NCBI RefSeq assembly: GCF_014650895.1 | Contig: NZ_BMVV01000005.1 | Coordinates: forward strand, 1 to 64,000 | DNA length: 64,000 bases | Source: Streptomyces omiyaensis | GTDB taxonomy: Bacteria; Actinomycetota; Actinomycetes; Streptomycetales; Streptomycetaceae | Reading direction: 5' to 3' | Program-made: the position numbers and the translations under genes | The notes under the pieces: model-generated | Told to the model about the DNA's origin: nothing | Database searches by the model: none | Seen by the model: the letters and a program-made list of their open reading frames with translations, nothing else | Shown here: positions 33,115-41,587 of the stretch, one piece after another | How positions within the stretch are numbered: position 1 is the stretch's first letter | Layout: every line of letters starts with the position of its first letter

Positions 33115-34767
33115 CTACGGGACCCAGTGGTTGCCGGAGGCGGTGATCATCACCTGGAGCTGGATGCTGGCGGAGAAGTAGCTGCCGGTGTCGATCGGGG
33201 TGGCGACCATCTTGTTCCACAGGGCGTCGAGCCAGGCCTGGCTGCCGGAGTCGGTCATGGCGGCGACGGCGAAGGGGGCGAAGAAGGCCGCCTCGCTGCC
33301 GGAGGAGATCTGGGTGCCGTTGAGCTTGTAGCCGATGGCGATCTTGTTCGGGTCGCCTCCGGTCTTGCCCTTGATCCAGGTGTTGAGCTTGCGGGCGGCG
33401 GCGAGGGACTTGGCGTCGCCGCTGGTCACGGCGTCGTCGGCGATGCGCCACGGGGTGCGGCAGGCGTTCCACCAGTACTGGCCGTCGTTGGGGTCCTCCA
33501 GGACCTGGTTCGGGGCCGGCTTGGGGCTGGTGCCGGTGTCCACCACGAAGTCGGGGAGGAGACCGGTGCCCGGGGCGTAGCCGGACTGGAGGTTGGCGAT
33601 CTGCGTCTGGTGGGCGGTGCGGACCGCGTCCCAGGTGGTGTCGCCGGAGGCGGCCCGGAAGGCGCGGAAGTGGTCGACCATCCAGTCCGAGGTGCGGGAG
33701 ATCCAGTAGTACTGGTCGCCCGAGCTGGACCAGTCGCCGAGCTTGAGGAGCTTGGTGGTGGGGTTCAGCTCGTCCTTCTTGATGGCGGCGATGTGCTTGA
33801 GGGCGAGCGCCTTGTAGTCGTACGTGCCGCCGCTGCCCCACTGCTTGTCGGCGAGGAGCAGGCCGTAGGCGACGTCCATGTCGCCGTCGGTGGCGCCGTC
33901 GCCGCCGTTCACGCTGCGGCAGTCGACGTCCTGTTCGGCGGCGAGCAGGTCGGGGTTGATGGCCGAGGGGTGGTCGAGCTTCCACTTGACCAGGCCGTCG
34001 AAGATCTTCTTGGCGTCGGGGTCGGCGCCGGCCATGGTGGCGGCGATGACCATGCCGTAGCCCTGGGCCTCGGCGACGTAGGGGTGGTCGGCGTCGGGGG
34101 AGATCACCTGGTACCAGCCGTTGCCGCAGTTCTGCCGGACGAAGGCGGACTTCCAGCGGTTGTAGTAGTCGACGACCTTCTGGTCGAGCGCCGCCTGGCT
34201 GCCGGAGGGCTTGAGCATGCCGGCCGCGTAGGGCCTGAGGTGGCTGCCGAAGGGCACGGCGGGGCCGGTGCCGCCCCCGCCGCCGCTCGGCGCGCCGTAG
34301 ACCTCGAACTCCCAGAGCGAGTAGCCGTACGCGGTGCCGCGCCCGGTCCCGTACATGCGGACGTAGCGGCCGCTTCCCGAGAGGGTGAGGTCGTCGACGG
34401 CGCCGTCGCCCGTCGTCGTCGTGTAGACGTCGGTCCAGGCGGATCCGTCGGCGGAGGTCTGGATGCGGTACGTCTTCGCGTACGCGGCCTCCCAGTTGAG
34501 CTTCACCCGCGAGAGGGTGTGGTTCGCTCCGAGGTCGACGCGGATCCACTGCGGATCGACGCCCTCCAGGCTGGCCCAGCGGGTGGCGGCGCTGCCGTCC
34601 ACCGCGAGGCCGGGGGCGAAGCCCGAGCCCTCCACGGAGGAGGACGTGGCCGGCTTGCCCCCGGAGACGAGGGCGTCGGCCGCCCGGGCCTCGGTCTTCG
34701 GCACGAGGGCGAGGGGCAGGGCCAGCAGAGCGGCGAGTCCGAGCGGGATGACGCTTCGGCGGCGCAT
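33115..34767 (-). CDS. secreted glycoside hydrolase family 8 enzyme with F5/8C (CBM32-like) domain
   Basis: A 550-aa exported protein. An N-terminal Sec signal (MRRRSVIPLG...VPKTEARAA) is followed by a discoidin/F5-8C-type carbohydrate-binding domain (about 33-158), a Gly-rich linker (161-168) and a GH8 domain (about 170-550). The predicted general acid is Glu233 in VAEAQGYGM, and DGDMDVAYGLLLA (Asp295/297) is the second signature. GH8 includes chitosanases, endoglucanases and licheninases; the operator upstream favours chitosanase. The ATG at 34767 has GGGAG upstream; an ATG four codons earlier overlaps it. Confidence 0.87.
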   Translation of the reverse strand: MRRRSVIPLGLAALLALPLALVPKTEARAADALVSGGKPATSSSVEGSGFAPGLAVDGSAATRWASLEGVDPQWIRVDLGANHTLSRVKLNWEAAYAKTYRIQTSADGSAWTDVYTTTTGDGAVDDLTLSGSGRYVRMYGTGRGTAYGYSLWEFEVYGAPSGGGGGTGPAVPFGSHLRPYAAGMLKPSGSQAALDQKVVDYYNRWKSAFVRQNCGNGWYQVISPDADHPYVAEAQGYGMVIAATMAGADPDAKKIFDGLVKWKLDHPSAINPDLLAAEQDVDCRSVNGGDGATDGDMDVAYGLLLADKQWGSGGTYDYKALALKHIAAIKKDELNPTTKLLKLGDWSSSGDQYYWISRTSDWMVDHFRAFRAASGDTTWDAVRTAHQTQIANLQSGYAPGTGLLPDFVVDTGTSPKPAPNQVLEDPNDGQYWWNACRTPWRIADDAVTSGDAKSLAAARKLNTWIKGKTGGDPNKIAIGYKLNGTQISSGSEAAFFAPFAVAAMTDSGSQAWLDALWNKMVATPIDTGSYFSASIQLQVMITASGNHWVP

Positions 34768-34799
34768 GACAACTCCCATTCTCTTCCAGTCAATCGCTC

Positions 34800-34818
34800 G
34801 TTAGGAAACATTCCTAAC
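34800..34818 (-). promoter_or_regulatory. CsnR-type palindromic operator upstream of the GH8 gene
   Basis: GTTAGGAAACATTCCTAAC is a perfect palindrome with 8-bp arms around ACA. It matches the TTAGGAAASTTTCCTAA element known upstream of Streptomyces chitosanase genes, bound by the ROK-family repressor CsnR. It lies 33 bp upstream of the ATG. No ROK regulator is encoded nearby, so it would act in trans. Confidence 0.7.
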
Positions 34819-34842
34819 TATCGGCGCGCCGAGCGTAGAGAG

Positions 34843-34885
34843 CGGCGGGGGCCCCGCGCAAGCCCTCTGCGCGGGGCCCCCGCCG
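34843..34885 (-). terminator. strong terminator hairpin after the alpha/beta hydrolase
   Basis: Perfect 17-bp arms (34843-34859 and 34869-34885) enclose the 9-nt loop AAGCCCTCT, 21 bp past the hydrolase stop. It isolates the GH8 promoter from read-through. Confidence 0.75.
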
Positions 34886-34905
34886 GTGTGGCCGGGAGCC
34901 GTCGG

Positions 34906-35670
34906 TCATCGCGGGGGCGCGAGGGCCCTCGCGAGCGCGGCGGCGAAGCCGTCCGGGTTGTCGAGCATCAGGTTGTGTCCGGCGGCCGGGACTTCGAGGA
35001 CGGGCACGCCCATCCGTGCCGCCTGCTCCGCCGCGCGGTCCGGCAGGCTCTTCTCCCCCACCAGGAACGCCCGGGGCATCGTCAGCGCGTCGAGCACGTC
35101 ACCGGCCTCGGGCTCGCCGCCCTCGACGAGCGCGACGGCGCAGCGGTGCACGGCGCGCGGGTCGGCGAGCCGCAGCCGCGCCGCGTGGTCGACCCGGTCG
35201 GCGACGGCCAGCAGCGTCGCGAACCCGCTCCGGACGAACTCCTCCTCGGGTTGGCGGGCCACGTGCCTGCTGAACGGGCCCCCGCCCGCGTACAGGTTGG
35301 GCTCGGCGACGACCAGGCGGGCGATCCGCCCCGGCCGGGCCGCCGCCAGGTGGATCGCGACGGCGCCGCCCATGGAGTGGCCGACGAGGTCGACGCCGCG
35401 CAGATCGAGGTGGTCGAGGAGAGCGGCCACCGCCGCCGCCTGCCGCTCGGGCCGGTAGTCGAAGCCGGCGGGGCGGTCGCTCAGCCCGTGCCCGAGCAGG
35501 TCGACGAGGAGGGCGCGGCCGCCGCCCAGCGCGGGGTGCGCGGCGATGTGCGCGAAGTCCGAGGCCGCCGTGCAGCCGAGGCCGTGCAGGAAGACCCGCA
35601 CGGGCCCGTCGCCGGGGAGGTCGATCCACCGCAGGTACGCCTGCCGGTCCGTCAGGAACAGTTCTCTCAT
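34906..35670 (-). CDS. alpha/beta hydrolase
   Basis: A 254-aa hydrolase with the oxyanion motif FLHGLGCTAASDF, VDLLGHGLSDRP, nucleophile elbow GHSMGG (about residues 99-104) and the catalytic histidine in PAAGHNLMLDNP. Compact cap domain and no signal peptide, so it is a cytosolic esterase- or hydrolase-type enzyme. Substrate unknown. Transcribed alone. Confidence 0.85.
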   Translation of the reverse strand: MRELFLTDRQAYLRWIDLPGDGPVRVFLHGLGCTAASDFAHIAAHPALGGGRALLVDLLGHGLSDRPAGFDYRPERQAAAVAALLDHLDLRGVDLVGHSMGGAVAIHLAAARPGRIARLVVAEPNLYAGGGPFSRHVARQPEEEFVRSGFATLLAVADRVDHAARLRLADPRAVHRCAVALVEGGEPEAGDVLDALTMPRAFLVGEKSLPDRAAEQAARMGVPVLEVPAAGHNLMLDNPDGFAAALARALAPPR

Positions 35671-35931
35671 GCGGCCACCCTAGGGAGGCGCGCACCGGCC
35701 CCGGCCCGGCACGGGCGCGACGGCCACCGCCGCCCGTACCGGGCCGGGGCGGGGCAGGGCGGGGCGCCTGCCGCCGTCCCCGCGGGGGCCGACCGACGCG
35801 GCGGGGCGGGCGCGGTGCGGTGCAGTACGGCGAGGTGAGGCGCGGTACGGCGAGGCGCGGTAGAGCGGGGGACCGGCAGGTGTGACGGGTGCATGTCGAA
35901 ATGCGCGACGGCTGGGGTACGGTGGCCTTCC

Positions 35932-36567
35932 ATGGCATCGAGCACCGCACTCTGGTCCTTCGCCCTCGTCGTGGGACTCCTCACCCTCACCCCGGGCCTC
36001 GACACGGCCCTCATCCTGCGCACGGCCGCGCTCGGCCGCCGCACCCGCGCCTGGGGGGTCGTCCTCGGCATCCAGACCGGCACCCTGATCTGGGGCGCGC
36101 TGACCTCGCTGGGCGTGACGGCGCTCCTGACCGCCTCGCACCTCGCGTACGAGGTCCTCCGCTGGGCGGGCGCCGCCTATCTGCTGTGGATGGCGGGGCG
36201 CATGATCGCCGAGACCTTCCGGCGCGGCGGGACCGGCACGGCCGCCGAGGTGGAGGCCGGCGGCGCCGACACCCTCTCGGGCGGCTGGCGGCAGGGCACC
36301 CTGACGAACCTCCTCAACCCCAAGGTCGGCGTCTTCTACGTCGCCGTCCTGCCGCAGTTCATCCCCGCCGAGGCGCCGCACTTCGCGATGGGCCTCGCGC
36401 TGGCCTCCGTCCACGTCGCCCTCGGCACGATCTGGTCGACGGTCCTGATCGCCTCCGCGACCGCGCTGGGCACCCGGCTGCGCGGCCCCCGGGCCCGTCG
36501 GGTCCTGGACCGGATCACGGGCACGGTGATCGGCGCGTTCGCGGTGCGCCTCGCGGTGAGCGACTGA
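35932..36567 (+). CDS. LysE family translocator
   Basis: A 211-aa exporter with the RhtB/LysE N-terminus FALVVGLLTLTPGLDTALILRTAALGRRT, LRWAGAAYLLWMAGRMI and the family motif GTLTNLLNPKVGVFYVAVLPQF. Six helices are predicted. The ATG at 35932 fits the family length; TACGGT at 35918-35923 places the promoter so that the message is probably leaderless. Likely exports an amino acid or related metabolite. The 260 bp upstream (35671-35931) hold only degenerate GTACGGCGAGG repeats. Confidence 0.85.
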   Translation: MASSTALWSFALVVGLLTLTPGLDTALILRTAALGRRTRAWGVVLGIQTGTLIWGALTSLGVTALLTASHLAYEVLRWAGAAYLLWMAGRMIAETFRRGGTGTAAEVEAGGADTLSGGWRQGTLTNLLNPKVGVFYVAVLPQFIPAEAPHFAMGLALASVHVALGTIWSTVLIASATALGTRLRGPRARRVLDRITGTVIGAFAVRLAVSD

Positions 36568-36594
36568 CGGACGGCCCGCCGCGCCCGGCCCCGG

Positions 36595-36981
36595 CTACTC
36601 GTACTCGGCGAGCTGGATGAGGTTGCCGCAGGTGTCGTCGAGGACGGCGGTGGTGACGGGGCCCATCTCGACGGGGGGCTGGGTGAAGCGGACGCCGAGG
36701 GCGGTGAGGCGGGCGTGCTCGGCGCGGACGTCGTCGACGGCGAAGGAGGTCGCGGGGATGCCGTCGGCGACCAGCGCCTCCTTGTAGGGGCGGACGGCGG
36801 GGTGGCCGGAGGGCTCCAGGACGAGCTCGGTGCCGTCGGGGGCCTCCGGGGAGACGACCGTGATCCAGCGGTCCCCGCCGATCGGCACGTCGTGCTTGAG
36901 GACGAAGCCGAGCACGTCGGTGTAGAAGCGGAGAGCCCGCTCCTGGTCGTCGACGAAGACGCTGGCCAGGTTGATCCTCAT
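36595..36981 (-). CDS. VOC family protein coupled to an ArsR regulator
   Basis: A 128-aa single VOC domain: VFVDDQERALRFYTDVLGF at the N-terminus and AVLDDTCGNLIQLAEYE at the C-terminus. The ATG at 36981 overlaps the ArsR stop (ATGA), with GGAGG seven nt upstream. ArsR-VOC pairs of this kind are common in actinobacteria; the ligand or substrate is undefined. Confidence 0.87.
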   Translation of the reverse strand: MRINLASVFVDDQERALRFYTDVLGFVLKHDVPIGGDRWITVVSPEAPDGTELVLEPSGHPAVRPYKEALVADGIPATSFAVDDVRAEHARLTALGVRFTQPPVEMGPVTTAVLDDTCGNLIQLAEYE

Positions 36982-37271
36982 GGGGTGTCCTCCGGGGGTG
37001 CGGGGGTGAGCCATCGCCTGACGATGTGCTCCAGCGGGCGGGTGTCGAGGTCGTGGAACTTGTAGCGGCCCTCGCGGCGGGCCGTGACCAGTCCGGCGGC
37101 CTCCAGCACGGCGAGGTGCTGGCTGACCGCCTGCCGGGAGACGGCGAGGCCGTGGCGGGTCGCGAGCCGGGCGCACACCTCGAAGAGCGACTGCCCGTCG
37201 CGCTCGGTCAGCTCGTCGAGGATGAGCCGGCGCGTGGGGTCGGCCAGCGCCTTGAACAGATCCTCCTCCAT
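36978..37271 (-). CDS. ArsR-family winged-helix regulator
   Basis: A 97-aa regulator: LFKALADPTRRLILDELTERDGQSL, recognition helix VSRQAVSQHLAVLEAAGLV and wing ARREGRYKFHDL. No Cys or His metal-site cluster of SmtB/ArsR type is present, so it likely senses an organic ligand or stress. It is the first gene of a two-gene operon with a VOC protein and has a strong palindrome just upstream. Confidence 0.88.
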   Translation of the reverse strand: MEEDLFKALADPTRRLILDELTERDGQSLFEVCARLATRHGLAVSRQAVSQHLAVLEAAGLVTARREGRYKFHDLDTRPLEHIVRRWLTPAPPEDTP

Positions 37272-37280
37272 GCCTCCACG

Positions 37281-37304
37281 ATAGGCAAGCCGTCACTTGC
37301 CTAT
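37281..37304 (-). promoter_or_regulatory. ArsR operator, 24-bp perfect palindrome
   Basis: ATAGGCAAG, six bases (CCGTCA) and CTTGCCTAT form perfect 9-bp arms, ending 10 bp upstream of the ArsR start codon. The position over the start site fits autorepression. Confidence 0.7.
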
Positions 37305-37407
37305 CAAGTCGGGGGCGGCTGTCGGTGCCGGGACCTAAGGTGGGTCGCGCGCCCGGGTCCTCGCGTCCTGGGCGCCCACCGGCCCGCCCCCGACGAGGGA
37401 GAAACCT

Positions 37408-39798
37408 TTGAGCACGGCCCAGCGGAAGGGCGCCCCGTCGTCCGCCGCGCACCTCGCCGACAGCCACGAGATGATCCGCGTGCTCGGCGCGCGGGAGAAC
37501 AACCTCAAGGACGTCAGCGTCGAGATCCCCAAGCGGCGGCTGACGGTCTTCACCGGGGTCTCCGGCTCCGGCAAGAGCTCGCTGGTCTTCGACACCATCG
37601 CCGCCGAGTCGCAGCGGCTGATCAACGAGACGTACAGCGCCTTCGTCCAGGGGTTCATGCCGACGCTGGCGCGGCCCGACGTCGACGTGCTCGACGGCCT
37701 GACCACCGCGATCATCGTCGACCAGCAGCGGATGGGCGCCGACCCGCGCTCCACCGTCGGCACCGCCACCGACGCCAACGCGATGCTCCGCATCCTCTTC
37801 AGCCGCCTCGGCACCCCGCACATCGGCTCGTCGCGGGCCTTCTCCTTCAACATCCCCTCGGTGAGCGGCGCGGGCGCCGTCACCGTGGAGCGCGGCGGAC
37901 GGACGGTGAAGGAGCGGACCAGCTTCACCGTCACCGGCGGCATGTGTCCGCGCTGCGAGGGCCGGGGCCGGGTGTCCGACATCGACCTGTCCGAGCTGTA
38001 CGACGACACCAAGTCGCTCGACGAGGGCGCGCTCACCATCCCCGGCTACACGGCCGACAGCTGGTACGGGCGGATCTACCGCCTCGCCGGCTTCCTCGAC
38101 CCGGCGAAGCCGATCCGCGAGTACACCGGGCGCGAGCGGGACGCGTTGCTGTACAAGGAGGCGACCCGGGTCAAGGTCGAGGGCGTCAACGTCACCTACG
38201 AGGGCCTGATCCCCAAGCTCCAGAAGTCCTTCCTGGCCAAGGACGTCGAGTCGCTCCAGCCGCACATCCGGGCCTTCGTGGAGCGGGCCACGACCACCCA
38301 GGTCTGCCCCGACTGCGGCGGCACCCGGCTCAACGAGGGCGCCCGCTCCTCCAGGATCGGGGGCAAGAGCATCGCCGACGCCTGCGCGATGCAGATCAGC
38401 GACCTGGCCGCCTGGGTCGGCACCCTGGACGACCCCTCGGTGGCGCCGCTGCTGGAGTCGCTGCGCCAGACCCTCGACTCGTTCGTGGAGATCGGCCTCG
38501 GCTACCTGGCCCTCGACCGCCCGGCGGGCACCCTGTCCGGCGGCGAGGCGCAGCGGGTCAAGATGATCCGGCACCTCGGGTCCTCGTTGACCGACGTCAC
38601 CTACGTCTTCGACGAGCCGACCGCGGGTCTGCACCCGCACGACATCCAGCGGATGAACGAACTCCTGCTGCGCCTGCGGGACAAGGGCAACACGGTCCTG
38701 GTCGTGGAGCACAAGCCGGAGACGATCGCCATCGCCGACCACGTGGTCGACCTCGGCCCCGGCGCGGGCACCGGCGGCGGCACGATCTGCTTCCAGGGCA
38801 CCCTGGACGGGCTGCGCGGCAGCGACACGGTGACCGGGCGGCACCTGGACGACCGGGCCTCGGTCAAGGACGCGGTGCGCACGGCGACGGGTGTGCTGCC
38901 GGTCCGCGGCGCGACCGCCAACAACCTGCGGAAGGTGGACGTCGACCTGCCGCTGGGGGTGCTGGCCGTGATCACCGGCGTCGCCGGTTCCGGCAAGAGC
39001 TCGCTGGTGCACGGCTCGATCCCGGCGGACGCCGGGGTGGTCTCGGTCGACCAGAGCCCGATCCGCGGCTCGCGGCGCAGCAACCCCGCGACGTACACCG
39101 GTCTCCTGGACCCGATCCGCAAGGCCTTCGCCAAGGCCAACGGCGTCAAGCCGGCGCTGTTCAGCGCCAATTCGGAGGGTGCCTGCCCGACCTGCAACGG
39201 CGCCGGCGTCACGTACACCGATCTGGCGATGATGGCCGGTGTGGCCACCACCTGCGAGGAGTGCGAGGGCCGCCGCTACCAGGCGGCGGTGCTGGAGTAC
39301 CGGCTGGGCGGCCGGGACATCAGCGAGGTCCTGGCGATGTCGGTCGCCGAGGCGGAGGCGTACTTCGGCGCGGGCGAGGCCCGCACCCCGGCGGCGCACC
39401 GGATCCTGGAGCGGCTGGTCGACGTGGGGCTCGGCTACCTCACCCTGGGGCAGCCGCTCACCACGCTCTCCGGCGGCGAGCGGCAGCGGCTGAAGCTGGC
39501 GACCCACATGGGCGACAAGGGCGGGATCTACGTCCTCGACGAGCCGACCACCGGGCTCCACCTCGCCGACGTCGAGCAGCTGCTCGGGCTGCTCGACCGG
39601 CTGGTGGACTCCGGCAAGTCGGTGATCGTGGTCGAGCACCACCAGGCCGTGATGGCGCACGCCGACTGGATCGTCGACCTCGGTCCCGGCGCGGGCCACG
39701 ACGGCGGCCGGATCGTCTTCGAGGGCACGCCGGCCGACCTGGTCGCCGCCCGCTCCACCCTCACGGGCGAGCACCTGGCGCGGTACGTGGGAGCCTGA
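37408..39798 (+). CDS. UvrA-like excinuclease ATPase paralogue (DrrC-like)
   Basis: A 796-aa tandem ABC ATPase. Both halves carry a Walker A (GVSGSGKSSLVF, about residue 49; GVAGSGKSSLVH, about 530), UvrA-type zinc modules (CPRCEG, CPDCGG, CPTCNG, CEECEG), signatures LSGGEAQR and LSGGERQR and Walker B FDEPTAGLH and LDEPTTGLH. At 796 aa it is shorter than UvrA (about 950), because the UvrB-interaction region is reduced. Such paralogues can confer resistance to DNA-binding drugs. The TTG at 37408 has GAGGGAG upstream. It ends 38 bp inside the phosphopantetheinyl transferase gene, tail-to-tail. Confidence 0.88.
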   Translation: MSTAQRKGAPSSAAHLADSHEMIRVLGARENNLKDVSVEIPKRRLTVFTGVSGSGKSSLVFDTIAAESQRLINETYSAFVQGFMPTLARPDVDVLDGLTTAIIVDQQRMGADPRSTVGTATDANAMLRILFSRLGTPHIGSSRAFSFNIPSVSGAGAVTVERGGRTVKERTSFTVTGGMCPRCEGRGRVSDIDLSELYDDTKSLDEGALTIPGYTADSWYGRIYRLAGFLDPAKPIREYTGRERDALLYKEATRVKVEGVNVTYEGLIPKLQKSFLAKDVESLQPHIRAFVERATTTQVCPDCGGTRLNEGARSSRIGGKSIADACAMQISDLAAWVGTLDDPSVAPLLESLRQTLDSFVEIGLGYLALDRPAGTLSGGEAQRVKMIRHLGSSLTDVTYVFDEPTAGLHPHDIQRMNELLLRLRDKGNTVLVVEHKPETIAIADHVVDLGPGAGTGGGTICFQGTLDGLRGSDTVTGRHLDDRASVKDAVRTATGVLPVRGATANNLRKVDVDLPLGVLAVITGVAGSGKSSLVHGSIPADAGVVSVDQSPIRGSRRSNPATYTGLLDPIRKAFAKANGVKPALFSANSEGACPTCNGAGVTYTDLAMMAGVATTCEECEGRRYQAAVLEYRLGGRDISEVLAMSVAEAEAYFGAGEARTPAAHRILERLVDVGLGYLTLGQPLTTLSGGERQRLKLATHMGDKGGIYVLDEPTTGLHLADVEQLLGLLDRLVDSGKSVIVVEHHQAVMAHADWIVDLGPGAGHDGGRIVFEGTPADLVAARSTLTGEHLARYVGA

Positions 39799-40450
39799 CC
39801 GGCCCCCGGTCGACCCGGCCGGGCACCGGCCCTCCCAGGACCGCCGCCGGCGGGAGGAGGGCCGGCGTCCCGGCGGACGCCACCGCCACGACGGCGGAGC
39901 GCCGGCCGTCGGTCCACTCCGTGACGCGGTGGACGGCCCCCGCTCCCGGGGGGCCCGCCTTGAAGCGGGCCTCCGCGCGGACCCAGGCGCGCAGGAGCGC
40001 CGGGCCCGGGTCGGGGTGTGCCGCCGCCTCCCGCAGGTCGGCCTCGGGGAGGAGCCGGCGGAGGACCCCCGGGGGGCCGGGGCGGCGGGCGGCCGGTTCC
40101 ACGTCGACGCCGACCGGGCCCGGGCCCGCCGCGGCCGCGGCCAGGCCGTCGGCGTGGCTCAGGCTGACGCCGAGTCCGGGGTGCCCGTCGAGGTACGGGC
40201 GGCCGTGTCCGTCCCGGGCGCACCGCGGGCAGCGCTGGGCGAGGCCGGTCTCCTGCGGGGGCAGCCCGGTGAGCCGGGCGGCGCAGAGCCGCAGGAGGAG
40301 GCGGGCGGCCAGCACGTCGTCGCGGCGGGCCGGGACGCGGACGGCGTCGAGGCGGCGCAGCTCCCAGGGGGCGAGGAGGTGCGGTCCGAGGCCCGGGTGG
40401 CCGAGGACCTCCCGGGTGGTGGCCACGACCGCCAGGGCGCCGGGGGTCAC
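39761..40450 (-). CDS. 4'-phosphopantetheinyl transferase, Sfp-like
   Basis: A 229-aa PPTase with GRPYL (residues 83-87), VSLSHADG (95-102), GVDVE (114-118, Mg ligands) and WVRAEARFKA (156-165, the WxxKE region with catalytic Glu). The GTG at 40450 overlaps the carrier-protein stop (GTGA), so it is made together with the ACP it should activate. It transfers phosphopantetheine from CoA to the carrier serine. CPRC near residue 74 also occurs in some Sfp-type enzymes. The C-terminal tail is Pro/Arg rich and overlaps the UvrA-like gene. Confidence 0.85.
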   Translation of the reverse strand: MTPGALAVVATTREVLGHPGLGPHLLAPWELRRLDAVRVPARRDDVLAARLLLRLCAARLTGLPPQETGLAQRCPRCARDGHGRPYLDGHPGLGVSLSHADGLAAAAAGPGPVGVDVEPAARRPGPPGVLRRLLPEADLREAAAHPDPGPALLRAWVRAEARFKAGPPGAGAVHRVTEWTDGRRSAVVAVASAGTPALLPPAAVLGGPVPGRVDRGPVRLPRTAPGARP

Positions 40451-40677
40451 CCGGTGGGGGCGAGGAAGCGTTCCCGGACGCGGGCGAGGGTGCGGAAGTC
40501 GTCGATGGTGACCTCCTGGAGGTCGATCGACGTGCCGGAGATGTCCTCCAGGAGGTCGATGAACTCGAGGAAGTCCATGGAGTCGATGAGCCGCGCCTCG
40601 ATCAGGTCCTCGTCGGTGTCGATGGGCCCGTCGAGGCCGGGGTTCTTCTCCTGGAGCCAGGCGGTGACGCGTTCCAT
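40447..40677 (-). CDS. stand-alone acyl/aminoacyl carrier protein
   Basis: A 76-aa acidic four-helix carrier protein. The phosphopantetheine site is Ser33 in LIDSMDFLEFIDLLED. Acidic residues around the site and the length are normal for a discrete ACP/PCP. It sits between the aminoacyl:carrier ligase and the PPTase on one transcript, which points to an amino acid, not a fatty acyl chain, as cargo. Confidence 0.9.
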   Translation of the reverse strand: MERVTAWLQEKNPGLDGPIDTDEDLIEARLIDSMDFLEFIDLLEDISGTSIDLQEVTIDDFRTLARVRERFLAPTG

Positions 40678-40717
40678 GGGCTGTTCTCTCCGCTCCGTGC
40701 TGGTCTGCTGAGGGGTG

Positions 40718-41587
40718 TCAGGGGGTGGGGGTGACGGTGGCCGCGCGGAGGCGGTCGAGGGCCTGCTCGGGGCCGCCGTGGGCGAGGAGCAGGGCGCGCA
40801 CCCAGCGCTCGACGCCGAAGGCGACGCAGGCGCTGTAGGCGGGGCCGTGGCTGCCGGCGCGGATGTCCAGGCGCTCGCCGAAGAAGTTGCGGTGGCGGTT
40901 GACGGAGGCGATGGCGGTGCCGTCGGGGGCGCTGTACTCGTGCTTGACGGGGTCGAGGGCCATCAGGCGGGCGCGGGAGCCGCCCTTATCGTAGAAGGGG
41001 TCGTCGGCGGTGGCGCGGGTCAGGTCGAGGCCGAGGCGCCCGGCGGTCTCCTGGATGAACGCGCCGCCGCGCTCCAGGTGTTCGACGGCGCCTTCCTTGG
41101 TGCCCAGGTAGACCACCTCGCGCATGTGGAAGCCCCAGAGGCGGCGCAGGCCGTCGTAGTGGGTCTCGTTGCGGAAGCAGCGGCCTGCGGCGGAGAGCCG
41201 CAGGCCCTCCTCGCCGACGTCGGCGCCCTCCAGGGAGAGCAGCAGGCCGTAGCAGGTGGCGGAGGGCAGGAGGTAGCCGGTGGGTTCGAGGGGGCGGTCT
41301 CCGGGGGCCTGGCCGGCGGCGAGGACGTCGTGGGACTCGGGGGCGAACCGCCCGGCCGAGACGCCGAGGTGGGGGAAGTTGCGGAAGTAGTCGAGGCGGG
41401 CGAGGCCGTCGGCGGCGAGCAGCGGCGGGCCGGTCACCTCGGGGGCGGAGAGCCGGGCGGCGAGTCCGGCGAGGAGCGCGTCGAGGCCGCGCAGCAGGGC
41501 GGTGTGCACCGGATCCAGCGTGATCAGTCCCGGGCCGGGGCTTCTGAGGGCGGCGGCGGGCGGGGTCGTGGCGCTGGGTGTGCTCAT
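40718..41587 (-). CDS. amino acid:[carrier protein] ligase (class II aaRS-like)
   Basis: A 289-aa catalytic-core relative of atypical archaeal-type seryl-tRNA synthetases without a tRNA-binding arm. Motif 2 is seen in RCFRNETHYDGL (about 136-147) and GFHMREVVYLG, and motif 3 in FGVERW (257-262). Three residues match the zinc-ligand pattern of characterised aa:CP ligases: Cys112 (PSATCYG), Glu157 (MREVVYLG) and Cys254 (YSACVAFG). These enzymes adenylate a small amino acid (Gly or Ala in known cases) and load it on a carrier protein. The ATG at 41587 was chosen with GAGAGGGA upstream. Confidence 0.87.
   Translation of the reverse strand: MSTPSATTPPAAALRSPGPGLITLDPVHTALLRGLDALLAGLAARLSAPEVTGPPLLAADGLARLDYFRNFPHLGVSAGRFAPESHDVLAAGQAPGDRPLEPTGYLLPSATCYGLLLSLEGADVGEEGLRLSAAGRCFRNETHYDGLRRLWGFHMREVVYLGTKEGAVEHLERGGAFIQETAGRLGLDLTRATADDPFYDKGGSRARLMALDPVKHEYSAPDGTAIASVNRHRNFFGERLDIRAGSHGPAYSACVAFGVERWVRALLLAHGGPEQALDRLRAATVTPTP

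Noticed and set aside
40718..41587. Aminoacyl:carrier ligase as a seryl-tRNA synthetase
   Set aside because: At 289 aa it lacks the tRNA-binding N-terminal arm, keeps the aa:CP ligase zinc pattern, and lies with an ACP and PPTase.
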